A DNA stretch of 64,000 nucleotides. Source: Gossypium raimondii. Taxonomy: Eukaryota > Streptophyta > Magnoliopsida > Malvales > Malvaceae. Where the stretch lies: NCBI RefSeq assembly GCF_025698545.1, contig NC_068575.1:50415980-50479979 (forward strand), given 5' to 3'. The notes beneath the pieces were generated by a model that was not told the origin of the DNA, searched no databases, and saw nothing but the letters and a program-made list of their open reading frames with translations. The position numbers and the translations under genes were made by a program. Below, in pieces: positions 1-10,617 of the stretch (the stretch's first letter is position 1; every line of letters begins with the position of its first letter).

Positions 1-299
1 GCATGTAAGAATGATAGACGATAATATAATTTGTTTTAAAATTTATTTTTAAAATAAAGTGATTTTGCCGTATAATGATATCCATTACATAAAATTCTAA
101 TTTTATTTTTACTATGTTTTCTCTTGACATGAAATATAAATGATGAATCGCTTAATGAAACTCGATCCTAGTATCCTTAGACTTTGGTAAATATTATTAG
201 GTAATCAATTAAGTAAGGCGATTCAATATGTTTATGAAATGCTTTTGGATCTCAATACAATATTTGATTACATAATATTTTAATGTTGATACAATGTAT
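1..299. other. AT-rich intergenic DNA
   Basis: AT-rich sequence with no open frame, RNA gene or repeat that I recognise. Confidence 0.5.
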
Positions 300-860
300 T
301 AACGAGGAAAGAGAAAAAGAGAAGAGGGTGATGATGCAAAGGAGATCAGTTCACTTTAACAGGCAAAGAGCCGAAAAAGGAAGAGACTAAGAGTAGAGTA
401 AAGTGATTTGAGGATAAGGGAAGTTAGGTGCAATAGATAGGTGCTTAGGGTTGTTGAGAAATTCCAAAAGATCCCTCCTCGTTTTACAGGGTATTTATAG
501 GGTAGAAGTCTCACGTTCAGTAATGCAACATCAACTAACAAATTTGGAACATGGTGATAAGGCCGTTTGAATGTGGGCTGTCGTCAAATGGGGTACTACT
601 TTGACATTCTCCTTATTGAGGTGGTACCAAGTTGATAGGTCTCAGTGATCCCTTATGGACTCCTATTGGAGGTGAGTGCATTCCAGCTAAAAGCGAGTTG
701 CCTAGAAGACAAGGAGTCCGGGTGGTTGGTCATTGGGTGATAGAAGATGGGAGATTGTTCAAGTGTTCTTTAGATACGAAACTAACCAAGTGATGCAAGG
801 CAAAAAACCGTATGCAAGTGTTTCCCGAATAGCTTCTTGTGATGTCATGTGTCCATTTTG
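300..860 (-). repeat. Possible LTR remnant, minus strand
   Basis: This stretch is less AT-rich than its surroundings. On the minus strand a good TATA box, TATAAATA, lies at 492-499, followed by a leader-like run. That is the layout of a retrotransposon LTR promoter. I could not find paired ends, a primer-binding site or a target duplication, so this is a guess from base composition and the TATA box. It could instead be the promoter remnant of a lost gene. Confidence 0.25.
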
Positions 861-1887
861 AGTAAGAGTATAACAATGTTCAATTTATTTATTTTAATTA
901 AATCAATTATTAATGAAGTTAAAAAAGAGATGAATTTAGTTATAAAAAAGGTTCATCTTTTATTGGACACCCTAGTCCCTAGCTAGCTAATGGGTAGGCT
1001 TTAGGGGACCCTCTTGCATTAGAGTATGGAGAACTCCAATTCTAAAAAAGACAATGACTTGAAATATAAGCACACTAAATGCTTTACTTACCTACTGCCA
1101 CCGCTTAATCCTCTAAAGATAAAGCCTAAAATCAGGCAGGAAAAAAGTAGCCAGCTGATTATTGCTGAATGCTGACCGGTCTTTGTTATGCCTAAATATT
1201 CTCCCCAAAATCCTCATTTCTTGTCTTATATACAATTAATGGTTACATTAACTTGTCTATATATTTTCAAGGAGCCTATAATTTTCCAATATAAAAAAAT
1301 ATTATAAATATTAAAAATTAAAATTTTCAGATGTTATTTAATAATGATTGCATAAACAAATAAATTAAGTTAGATTAAACATCAAACAAAAAGTTGGATT
1401 ATATTATATTAATTAAAACGTTAAAAATGGATAAGCTTTTTTTAATTTCTCTATATTTGAAATTAATCTCTTCCTTCTCTAATTTAAAATGTAAGTTTAA
1501 TTATTAACACATCGAATATTTTTATTAAATTTAAGTATATTATGTCATTACAAGACTTTTAAGTAGGTATTTTTATATCAAAATATCACATAAACAAATT
1601 TAATAATATTAACAATTAATTTTAAATTTTAAATTTTAAAAATAGATTAACTCAATTCTTAAAGATAAAAATATAAAGACTAAATTCTAATTTATGAATA
1701 ATACTAATATATTATAACCTAATTCAAAACACAAGTACTCACTCTGTTTTTAATGATTCTTTTATAACTATTTTTTTCTTCGCCATAACATATTTTTTAA
1801 CTTATTTAGTTTAAGAAATTTTAAGCTATATGTTATCATATTTTTGTTGAGAAAGAATCCACTCTCTTATTAGGAGAAGTCTTTAAA
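861..1887. other. AT-rich intergenic DNA, no gene seen
   Basis: AT-rich sequence with short homopolymer tracts. I see no coding frame with family similarity, no RNA gene and no bounded repeat. Confidence 0.5.
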
Positions 1888-2103
1888 ATGTCATTTTTTG
1901 GACAGTCGACTAAAATATCAAATAGTGAAGGTATTGTATTCGGGGTATCTATGCTTGATTTTAGCCTCAAAGTTCGTTTCCTAACTCCGAAGAGAGTACC
2001 TCAAACAGTGAAAGTATTATACCCGGAATATTTATGCTCGTTTTTATCTTTCGACTCCGAGGAGAGTCCAAAGGGATTCACGGAATTTATCGAGAGTACC
2101 TAG
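1888..2103 (+). repeat. Imperfect tandem duplication with open frame
   Basis: Two diverged units of about 80 bp follow each other. Each starts near GTGAAGGTATT or GTGAAAGTATT, then a TATGCT(T/C)G motif, then CTCCGA(A/G)GAGAGT. The region happens to be open for 71 codons, but the protein resembles no family I know and its composition is that of the repeat. I treat it as non-coding repeat DNA, source unknown. Confidence 0.35.
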
Positions 2104-2129
2104 GGGCCACCAAGAAAATGCTTTTATCA

Positions 2130-2360
2130 TTTGGCCTAGCCAAGTGATAACAAGTATGCTAAGGCCAAACATTTAACCCTTAATTGATGGTTCGATCCCC
2201 ATAAATGCAACATGTATAAATATAATTAATATTTCTTACAATATCAATACCTCTTCCGTGAACTTACAGGTCATATATACATCAATTGGGGCACTTTCTA
2301 CTAGATATAAAACCTCCGAATAAGACAAAACCTTCCATTGAGAGTTCGAGTCCTAACTCC
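2130..2360 (+). repeat. Possible tRNA-derived SINE
   Basis: An A-box-like motif (TAGCCAAGTGA, 2137-2147) is followed about 40 nt later by a perfect B-box-like motif (GGTTCGATCCC, 2189-2199). That is the spacing of an internal RNA polymerase III promoter. A second B-box-like motif (GAGTTCGAGTCC) lies near 2341. There is no acceptor-stem pairing, so it is not a functional tRNA. A decayed tRNA-derived SINE is the best reading, but no tail or target duplication was identified. Confidence 0.25.
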
Positions 2361-3383
2361 CTTCAACAATTTTACATTTCATAATTTTTTTGGAAATTAT
2401 ATGTTATTGAGGATGGAGATTCAATATTTTATAAGAAGTTAATATATTGAAGGAGATGAATGGAGCTTGAAAATGTCGGATTGGATGAATGGGCCACAAA
2501 TTCATATAATTTCCGTATAATATATAGTATGCACATTTATTGTCAATATATGATTGTCTAACAACTTTTTACTCACTTGCAACAATCGAGACATTCAAAT
2601 AATTGTTTTTGAAGTGTAGCTTTCAAAGAAAATAAAATACATACATCTTACTAAAAATACACATAGTTGCATATATATTCACTTCCCAACCATTAAAGTA
2701 TATTTATGTTTTAATAATGTTAATAACTTTTTTATATATTTCATATCCGTTTTTTGTCCATATTCGGAGTTCATGATTATTCCTATTAATAATGTCATAT
2801 TTAAAGTTTAAACTTAATTTTTTCCTTGAAAGCATAATGTGCTTTATCGGTCGCCAACCACTTGTTGGTGGTAATAATATTTAAAATATAAATATTAACT
2901 TGTATGAAGTAATAGTTAAAGTTCTTATCAAACATTTAGTTGACATAGAGTCATCATATTATCATCATCTTCTACTTCTATTATTGTATAAAAAATTAAA
3001 AATATAATTCTCGAAAATTTTGATTGGTATTGAAGAAAGTAATTCCAAACTGTATTTGTATTTAAATTTAAAAGTTAAATTATACTTCTTCAATGATCTT
3101 TTATGTGTGCTTAAGATTATGAAATAACCTTTTCTATATTTTCTTTTGACAATTTGAAATTTAATTTTTTTCTCAATGAACATTAATGTTTTTGTTATTA
3201 TACTCACAGAAAACAATAGATACCTTTCTTTATGTAGTAATAAAGACCAAAGTTATCAACATTGTATTTGTAAACATATTCTTTTATTATTTTAGAGTTA
3301 TCAATATTTTTAAGTTTTTCATATGTTTAGTTATAGTCTCATGTCAAAATTTGAACCATATATATTAATATAAAAGAAATTAT
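2361..3383. other. AT-rich intergenic DNA, no gene seen
   Basis: Very AT-rich. Short open frames on both strands are rich in Lys, Ile, Phe and Tyr, as expected by chance in such DNA. Nothing else is seen. Confidence 0.5.
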
Positions 3384-3860
3384 TTGGTATCTTGATTTTT
3401 TAGACTCCACAAGTAAGTTGATAAGTGTCCTTTATAGTAAAATATTTAAAATTTAAAATATATATATGTCAACTTTTAAGAGTGCTTGTGGAATTAAAGA
3501 AATTGTTAGTATTTGGTACACACGCAACCTTAAAAAATTGATACACGTCTCTTTTTTTAAATATTTTTTAATACTTTATATACTTTTATAAGACACTTGT
3601 CAACCCCTTGACGCTGCTTGTGGAGTCTAAAAACTCCATTGACAATGTACCGAATATTTGGTACACAAGCAACCTTAAAAAACTCCACCGACAATGTACC
3701 GAAATGGTTAGTATTTGGTACACAAGCAACCTTAAAAAATTGACATGTGTCTCCTTTTTTAAATATTTTTTTAATACTTTATAAACCTCTATAAGACATT
3801 TGTGAATCCCTTGACTCTTCTTATGGAGTTTAAAAACTCCATTGACAATGTACCGAATAT
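3384..3860. mobile_element. Cluster of MITE copies with GGTACA-type ends
   Basis: Two near-complete direct copies (about 3508-3656 and 3707-3860) share a start like TATTTGGTACACA and an end like GACAATGTACCGAATA. These ends are inverted to each other (TATTtGGTACA against TATTcGGTACA), so each copy has short terminal inverted repeats. A partial copy sits between them near 3657-3706. A further diverged piece, in opposite orientation, occupies about 3384-3500 and shares the motif TTTTTAGACTCCACAAG. There is no transposase. This fits a family of small non-autonomous DNA transposons inserted into or next to each other. Confidence 0.6.
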
Positions 3861-4699
3861 TATTTTATAAAAAATATGTTTAAACATAAGTATAAATTTA
3901 AAATTATTAATCATGTTAAATAAACTAACCTAATAATATATTTATTTTAATGTAATTACAAAAACAAAATATTAAGCGAAGAATATTAAATTTTAATTTA
4001 AAATAATAAAAGCTTGTACACACCTATATGGACCGATCCACAACGATACATGTAGGGTACATTTGGTTCACAGAATGTAATATTACACCTTATATTCTCA
4101 AAGTCCGAAATAACATTACGTTTTATGGGTTTTCAACATTTTAGTCATCGTAATCTCATAGTCTCAAATAGTCTTAAGATGCTAAAATATAGAGTGTAAC
4201 TCATGTTATATTAGATTATGTTAGTAATCTTAAATTTTGGACCAATTTATCATTTTACTTTTATTATTTTAATTCCTTTTTATATTTTTTTCGAAATAAA
4301 TTTTAAGTCTAATACAAAAAAAATTGTTTATCTTAACAAGATGTCATATTTTAAAATTAAAATTATTTTATTTACTCTAAAATTTATTTATTAGTATATT
4401 AACCAAATTAATAATTATTTATAAATCTATTAAACATCATATATTTAATTATTAATAAAAATTATAATAAAATTAAGAATTATCATAAATTTATAAAATT
4501 TGAGACTAAAAATATTAAATGAACTAAATTTAGTAAAAAAAACCTATAACAATGATAATTTAGTAAAATGTATTTTAAATAATTTTACATTCCATCAATC
4601 AATACCAAAATCTTATGTGACAATTAAATAAACCAAACAAAATAATATAACATACTTCCACCTCGTAATATTAGTATTACATCCCTATAATCTTACATT
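3861..4699. other. AT-rich intergenic DNA, no gene seen
   Basis: AT-rich with no recognisable gene. Nothing else is seen. Confidence 0.5.
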
Positions 4700-5646
4700 C
4701 TTTAAAGGCTTAAGGGTATCAAAAGCCCTCAAACTTTTTTAGAAAAAAAGCAATTAAACCCCCCCTTTTTTTTTACACTTAATTGGTACTTGAACTTTCA
4801 AAAGATTCTCAAACTTAAATTAAAAAAAAAAGCAATTAAGCTCCTGCTTTTTCTTTTTTTTTTGCACTCAATTGAATACTTGAACTGTCAAAATGCATCA
4901 AAATGACCCTTTAACCGTTAAAGTTAAGTGCCATTAATTTTTTTTTTCAATTAAAGCCACCCTATGTCATAACCACGGCGTGACATGTGGCACAAAAAAT
5001 ATAATAAATAAAAATAAATAAAAGTTATAAAATTATTAAATTTTAATAAAAATATATTAAAATAATTAAAAATTAGAATAAATTTATAAAAATTGAAAAA
5101 AATTATAAAAATTTATAAAGTTATAAGAAAAATATAAAAATGTAAATAAATATAAAATTCCTAAAAAATGTAAAATTTTATATTACATTTTTACGAATTT
5201 TATATATTTTTATATTTTTCTTACGGTTTAATAAAATTTTATACTTTTATATATTTAATAATTTTTACGATTTTTATAATTTGTTTTCTAATTTTAATAA
5301 TTTATATATTTTATTAAAATTTTATGTTTTTTTATAACTTTAATTGATTTTTATTTTTTCATCAGTTTTTGCCACATGTCGCACCGTGATTGTGACACGT
5401 GGTGACTTTAACTAGAAAAAAAATTAGGGGCGATTAACTTTAACGACCAAATGAACTTTTTGATACATTTTGACAATTCAAGTACCCAATTGAGTACAAA
5501 AATAAAGGGGACTTAATTACTTTCTTTTAAAAAATATAAGGAACTTTTTGATGCATTTTAAAAGTTTAAGTACCTAATTGAAAAATATAATTAATTACTT
5601 TTTTCTAAAAAAATTGAAGAATTTTAGACCCTTAAACCTTCTTTAA
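4700..5646. mobile_element. Foldback element / long-TIR MITE
   Basis: The two halves are inverted copies of each other. The left arm, with CTTAAGGGT near 4709, 'AATTGGTACTTGAACT' near 4781-4796 and 'CCACGGCGTGACATGTGGC' near 4973-4991, matches the reverse complement of the right arm, with GCCACATGTCGCACCGTG near 5368, 'TTCAAGTACCCAATTGAG' near 5477 and ACCCTTAAACC near 5629. The arms are roughly 280 bp each and flank a very AT-rich centre. No coding capacity is seen. The transcript of such an element would fold into a long hairpin. Confidence 0.7.
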
Positions 5647-7812
5647 GCTAAACATCACTTAAACATTTACCGAAACACATAAAAAGTAAAACATAGCTTA
5701 AATTGTTTTATTCTAATTAAGATGGCAACGGTATGTACTAATCAACACTACTAATATTAATGCAATGCCGACCACCATCATCTAAACAATATTAAATGCT
5801 TTTGCCTTTGAAATTTCTGCACTTTCCTCGTGTAAGCTTAAAAGGAGCCATGGAAATTTTCAAAAAAACTATAGTCAAAAACAAAGAAATAAGAAAAAGA
5901 CAACCCAAAACTTGGTGTAAGATTATCTCCTTCACCTCCACCACCCCTTTATTGGTGGGTCCTAAAAGGGTTATTATTAGGAAGGGCCGATGTGGGATCC
6001 CATTCCCATATTATTTACCTTACTTTGATATCATTTGATATGATTTCTCTCACCACTACCCACCACTTCCCCTTTCATCTTCATCTTTGTCTTCGTCACT
6101 TCACTTCATATGGTTACCAACAATTTTTTTTTTCAATTCCAAAGTCAAATGTATTCTAACTATGTCCAATAACCTTCGATAATTTTAAACACGATATATT
6201 TACATAAAATATAGTTAAAATAAAATAAAATAGAGACATGGAACATGAAATCATGTTAGTTCAGAATAAAATATATTTTATAATATTTGGTTTTGTTTTT
6301 GCATAAGAATAAATTATTGTTATATTTTAGTGTTGGAACTGAAATCTTTATTTATCTAAACTGACAAAGCTTTTACCTAAAACGATCAAATCTAAAGCTT
6401 TAATGAAGCAACAAACAAGGAAATGTAAGGAGAGGCATCAAAAAAGGTAATTAGTTTGGTGCTGAAAAGAAATATGTATTTTTTTATTACATAAAAAATT
6501 TGATGAAACAACTTTTTACCGCAGCCCCATCAACTCATCATCACTGTTTAGCACGCGTTTCGGCTTAATATTTTGATTGTAGAAGTCATTGTTTGCGAGA
6601 CAATATTATAACATTGGCATCCTATGTTCCAACAATATCTTACACTGATTTGGGGCATGCAATAGTTTCTTGTAATGGAATGAAAAGTCCACTATTTATC
6701 AATTATCTAAAAATAAGAAAAGAAAATATTATGGAATGTTATAATTTTTTCTAGGGTAAACTATTTATCCTCATTTTTATTTTGATTACTCATTTAAACA
6801 ACTTGTTATTTTAGTCTCTTTTTTTAAGATAAATTGTAAGTTTTAGTCAATCTACGGTTAAATACCTTTGGTCACTATGCGATCATTTTTAATTGGTGAA
6901 ATAACAAATTTAATCTTTAACATTTTACACATTTTATCAATTTAATCTTAATTCTAGTAATATTTAACAAAATTTACCCACAAGTTAAACATTATTATAA
7001 AAATACATAAAATTTAAATTAAAAACATATAAAAATTGGTAGGTGAAACCAAAAATAAAATGAAATCCGTATAAAGTTTAAATTAAAATTAAAAACATAT
7101 AAAATTTAAATTAAAAACATAAAATTAGTAAAAAAATACAAAAATACAAAATTGAGCTCCACACTAACATATGTTTTAAATAACCACAATTTCAACTTTC
7201 CTTTTTTTAGCGACACAGTTTCGACTTTTTTTTTTACGTGCTACATTACATTGTAATGGTGAATTCTTATAAATTTATGAAGTTATCGAATAACTTTTTC
7301 TTCAAAAAAAAATAAATTTTAAATAGTATAAAAGAGAGAGATCAAAATTGTAAATTGACCATAAACTTATAATGGCTGAAAAAAAGAAGATGGCATTGCA
7401 CACGCGCAGCAATAACAAGGGTCAAACTTGTTAGGCTAATAGTCCCTCCTATCCATTCTGATTCTACAACAGGTTATAGGCTGGGCCGATTTGGATTTTC
7501 ATTTTCTGGCGTAATGTAAGTAGCACCATTAGAACTTAAAAAGACAATTATTTGAGTGGCCAGCCATATGCAAACTTCTTCATACTTAATGACAAGAAAG
7601 GAAAACATAAAAGGCATTTCATATTCGTTTCCCAATATATGTAACAAGGATTTGCTCCAATTCCACACGTGCATAAAAAAATTGAGGCAAGTACTTGAGA
7701 TACATCTATCTATATATATAAATAGATATTCGTAAAGATTGAACGGTGATATTAGAGTTATTGCTCAAAATCCCACACCATTAAATTAATAATATGGTAT
7801 TAAGACTCGTAT
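5647..7812. other. Intergenic DNA, no gene seen
   Basis: Mostly AT-rich. A patch at about 5930-6110 is pyrimidine-rich (CACC and CTTCATC repeats) and resembles a plant 5' leader, but no start codon leads into a convincing reading frame. A similar less AT-rich patch at 7440-7680 carries no recognisable protein on either strand. Confidence 0.45.
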
Positions 7813-8169
7813 ATGAAAATACTAAAATTTTTAGTGGGTAGGCCATGTTCTGTATACAATTACAACTTTAATATAAAAGTTGGTTTAGTAGATACGTATA
7901 AATATGGTGCAATATTGACATTCGAAGGCAATCCATATTATTCACTTGGTACGTATAGCACCCCTAATCCAGGTGCATCTTACGAAATACAACCATTGAT
8001 TTGTGGTTTTCAATCTGAATTAGGGATTCAAGAGGATAGTGCAAAAGCTCCTAATGACAGTGAGGAACTTGATATGGAGGTAGAGGAATTCAGTGACCCT
8101 CAAGCTAATGAGGTTCCCGATGACGTCAAAGATGAAGAAGCGGGCAATGATTATGATGATGCCCCTTAG
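7813..8169 (+). CDS. Hypothetical 118-aa acidic protein, possibly TE-derived
   Basis: I do not recognise this protein. The first part (to about residue 65) is neutral and rich in Tyr, Gly and Pro. The rest is strongly acidic, with clusters such as EELDMEVEEFSD and DDVKDEEAGNDYDD, and it ends in a clean stop. The same frame stays open beyond the stop for a while (about 8170-8370), which suggests the C-terminal part of a longer former frame. An acidic linker after a short globular domain is seen in N-terminal regions of plant MuDR-like transposase genes, so a decayed transposon gene is possible. There is no catalytic or zinc-finger motif to support it. No intron signals or neighbouring gene context help. 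Confidence 0.25.
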   Translation: MKILKFLVGRPCSVYNYNFNIKVGLVDTYKYGAILTFEGNPYYSLGTYSTPNPGASYEIQPLICGFQSELGIQEDSAKAPNDSEELDMEVEEFSDPQANEVPDDVKDEEAGNDYDDAP

Positions 8170-8940
8170 TCTAGGCAGCTTGCTAGTGGCATTGTTATAC
8201 GGAACAAACTCTCGGCCCATATGTTAAATGTCGACCCAGCTGCAGCGCATGCACATAAGTTCTCGGGATATCCAGATATATTAACTAGCCATATGTTGAT
8301 GCCAAATGTAGAATTGGAAAAGTTACGAGTAAGGCGACTTCAGTCTTGGTTGGTTGCGATGCAAGAGTAAACGTCGGGAACTAAGATTAGGCTACAAACA
8401 CTCGATGCATACAACCAAGCTTACCAACTAGTGCCAGGAAAAAAAATCTTTCATCATTTATTCTGAACATTTTCCTAATTGTAAGTCGATTGTTGAAGTT
8501 GACAAAACTTGCCTTTACAAGAAATACACACAAATCCTACTTTAAAAGATTAGAAATGTGGGTGGGTGAATTTTAGTGAAAAAGGAAAACGAAAATAGAG
8601 AAAAGTAGTTGAAGTAAAATTAATGAAGAGAAAAGTTGTTTGTGATTTTATTTTCCCACTAGTTTAAAAATAGTGCTGGGCTTTTACATAGGGGATTGAA
8701 GGGGGATGGGATATTAATGGGGAAATTAAATAGGGTTTAGGTCTGTTGATTGATTCAGATTTTTGCCTCCTTCGTACCAACCCGACTTTGAAAAAAATTC
8801 TTTATCCAAATCACCCTTTAAAATGGAGATTTGGTGCCAAACATTTATACCACAGTTCAAAAAGTATTAATCTCGTAAATAATTTGGGTAATTAATTTTT
8901 AAACTTATATTATTTTAATTAAAGAGCCAACCCTATATAC
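8170..8940. other. Flank of the acidic ORF, no gene seen
   Basis: The frame of the preceding ORF continues open past its stop to about 8370 and then closes. The rest is purine-rich and AT-rich with nothing recognisable. Confidence 0.4.
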
Positions 8941-9420
8941 TTGGATAAAGAATACTTAAATTTGAAGCTTGCGAAACAGGTGTTTCGACTTTATTTAAGA
9001 AAATTACGATCAAAATTACTACAATTAAGGAAGTAACGGACATAAACAAATTGAGAGTTGATGAGCTCACAAGTTTATTGCAAACTTTTAAAATGAATCT
9101 CGATAAGATAATAAAAAATAAAGTCAAAGGCGAGAAAAATATTGTTTCTAGTTACAATTAGGAGTTACAATTAAAGGTAAATCTCCCGTAGAAGAATTGC
9201 TCATAACTTTAATAGAGCATTCAAGAAGTTGACTAAGAGGAAGAAAAAGTTTGATGCAATTACAAAACTTGCAAAGTTAGAGTGTAAGGGAGTTCTGAGA
9301 AAAAAATACAATGACATTAATGTGATGACTTTAGTTATATTCAAATTGAAGGTGCAAACATCTTGAAATATCACTGAGTTACATAATGATGAAGATATGT
9401 CATAGTTATATTAAAATTTT
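8941..9420 (+). pseudogene. Ty1/copia gag remnant, copy 1
   Basis: A short stretch near 9005-9160 reads TIKITTIKEVTDINKLRVDE and continues ELTSLLQTFKMNLD. This is the plant copia gag signature around 'ITAIEE...DL..L..DELIGSLQTFEMNL'. Upstream and downstream the frame is broken by stops and shifts. No LTR, protease or polymerase is attached. It is an old fragment; a related, more decayed piece follows at about 10100-10330. Confidence 0.55.
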
Positions 9421-9576
9421 CTATATATTAATATATAGAAAGTATTTTAAATCGATATGATAAAGATATAAGATCGATTCAAGAACTTATATGTATGGGA
9501 AGTACAATTATATCAATAAATTCAATGTTGAATCATTAAAATATTAATTGTACAAAAGAGTGTAAATGGATCCTCC

Positions 9577-10015
9577 ACAAAATTAAGGCAAAATGATTAT
9601 TTTGCCTTCCAACTTTATATATATATAAAAATAGTCATTTTAGCCGTTTATTTAATTTTTGCTTCTTTTAGCCCTTGAATTTGTATTTTTATTAAATCAC
9701 CCCAAAATAGATGGAAAAGTTAATGTTTGTTAACTTTGTTGATGTGACATACATGTAGATTGCCACTTAAATGACACATAAGCATTTAATTTTTTAAAAA
9801 ATAAAATTTATATTTATATTTTTTATAATTTTAATGATTTTTAATTTAAATTTTTTAAAAATTATTTTAAAAATTAATTAAATGCTAACATGTCATCCAC
9901 GTGTATGCAACGTCAGTAAAGTTAAAAAAACGTTAACTTTTCCATTTATTTTGGGATGATTTAACAAAAAAAACACAAGTTTAAGGGCTAAAAAAGACAA
10001 AAAAAAATTTACCTT
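9577..10015. mobile_element. MITE / foldback element
   Basis: The left arm (about 9600-9790, with 'TTAGCCCTTGAATTTG', 'AATCACCCCAAAATAGATGG' and AAAGTTAATG) is the inverted counterpart of the right arm (about 9885-10000, with AACGTTAACTTT, 'CCATTTATTTTGGGATGATT' and 'CAAGTTTAAGGGCTAAAA'). The centre is AT-rich. The element is non-coding and non-autonomous. It lies between two copies of a gag remnant, so it probably inserted into an already broken retroelement. Confidence 0.65.
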
Positions 10016-10099
10016 AAACCCAAACCGCCTTAAACTCAATTTTAAAAAAACGACCCTAACGAATCGGGTTAGGTCAAAATCTGTTAGATTTGAGTTTTT

Positions 10100-10330
10100 T
10101 TGTCATTCTATTCGTTACAAAATTTTTAACTGAATCTTGATGAGATAAAAAAAAAAACAAAGTCAAAGGGAAGAAGAATATTGTTTTACAAGCTCTAACT
10201 CATCTCCCATAGAATAATTGTAAGAGCGAACGGCTCTACTATTTCAAAACTCTAATAGGACATTCAAGAAGTTAATTAGGAGGAACAAAATGCTTGATGC
10301 AAATAGAAAAGTTACAAAGTTGGTATCGAA
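10100..10330 (+). pseudogene. Ty1/copia gag remnant, copy 2
   Basis: This resembles the end of the gag remnant at 9060-9250. Shared words include 'AATCT(C/T)GATGAGATAA', AAAGTCAAAGG, CTCCC(A/G)TAGAA, and 'GACATTCAAGAAGTT' against 'GCATTCAAGAAGTT'. It is frameshifted throughout and non-functional. Either a local duplication or two insertions of one family would explain it. Confidence 0.4.
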
Positions 10331-10399
10331 TTTACGAAAGCTTAAAATTAACTCAGTATCGAACAATGATCAATTTGAAATAAAAACGAAAAGTTAGGA

Positions 10400-10617
10400 A
10401 AAAACTGCAAACAGGGGTCATACGACTGTGTCCCCTAACCCTGTGGAAGGTTAAGGCTGTATGGGTCAAAAGTGTAAATATTCAAAAGATGTCACATGGC
10501 CATGTCGTCGAGCCATGTAACAGACTATGGACGTGTGCACCAAAAATCATTCAAAACTCACAAACCACATGGTTGTGCCATACACCCGTGTATAGCACAT
10601 GGCCTTATGCCAGGTTG
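10400..10617 (+). repeat. Fragment of gypsy-type LTR
   Basis: Rich in the words ACTGTGTCCCC, CACATGGCCATG, CACCCGTGTATAG and CACATGGCC. These are diverged forms of the ACACGGCCGTGTG palindromes in the 3' halves of the two longer LTRs in this window. It looks like the broken 3' part of an older LTR of the same superfamily, into which or next to which the LTR at 10618-13328 inserted. Confidence 0.45.

Noticed and set aside
2137-2199. Functional tRNA gene
   Set aside because: A and B boxes are present, but there is no acceptor stem, anticodon stem or terminator, so a SINE relic is more likely.
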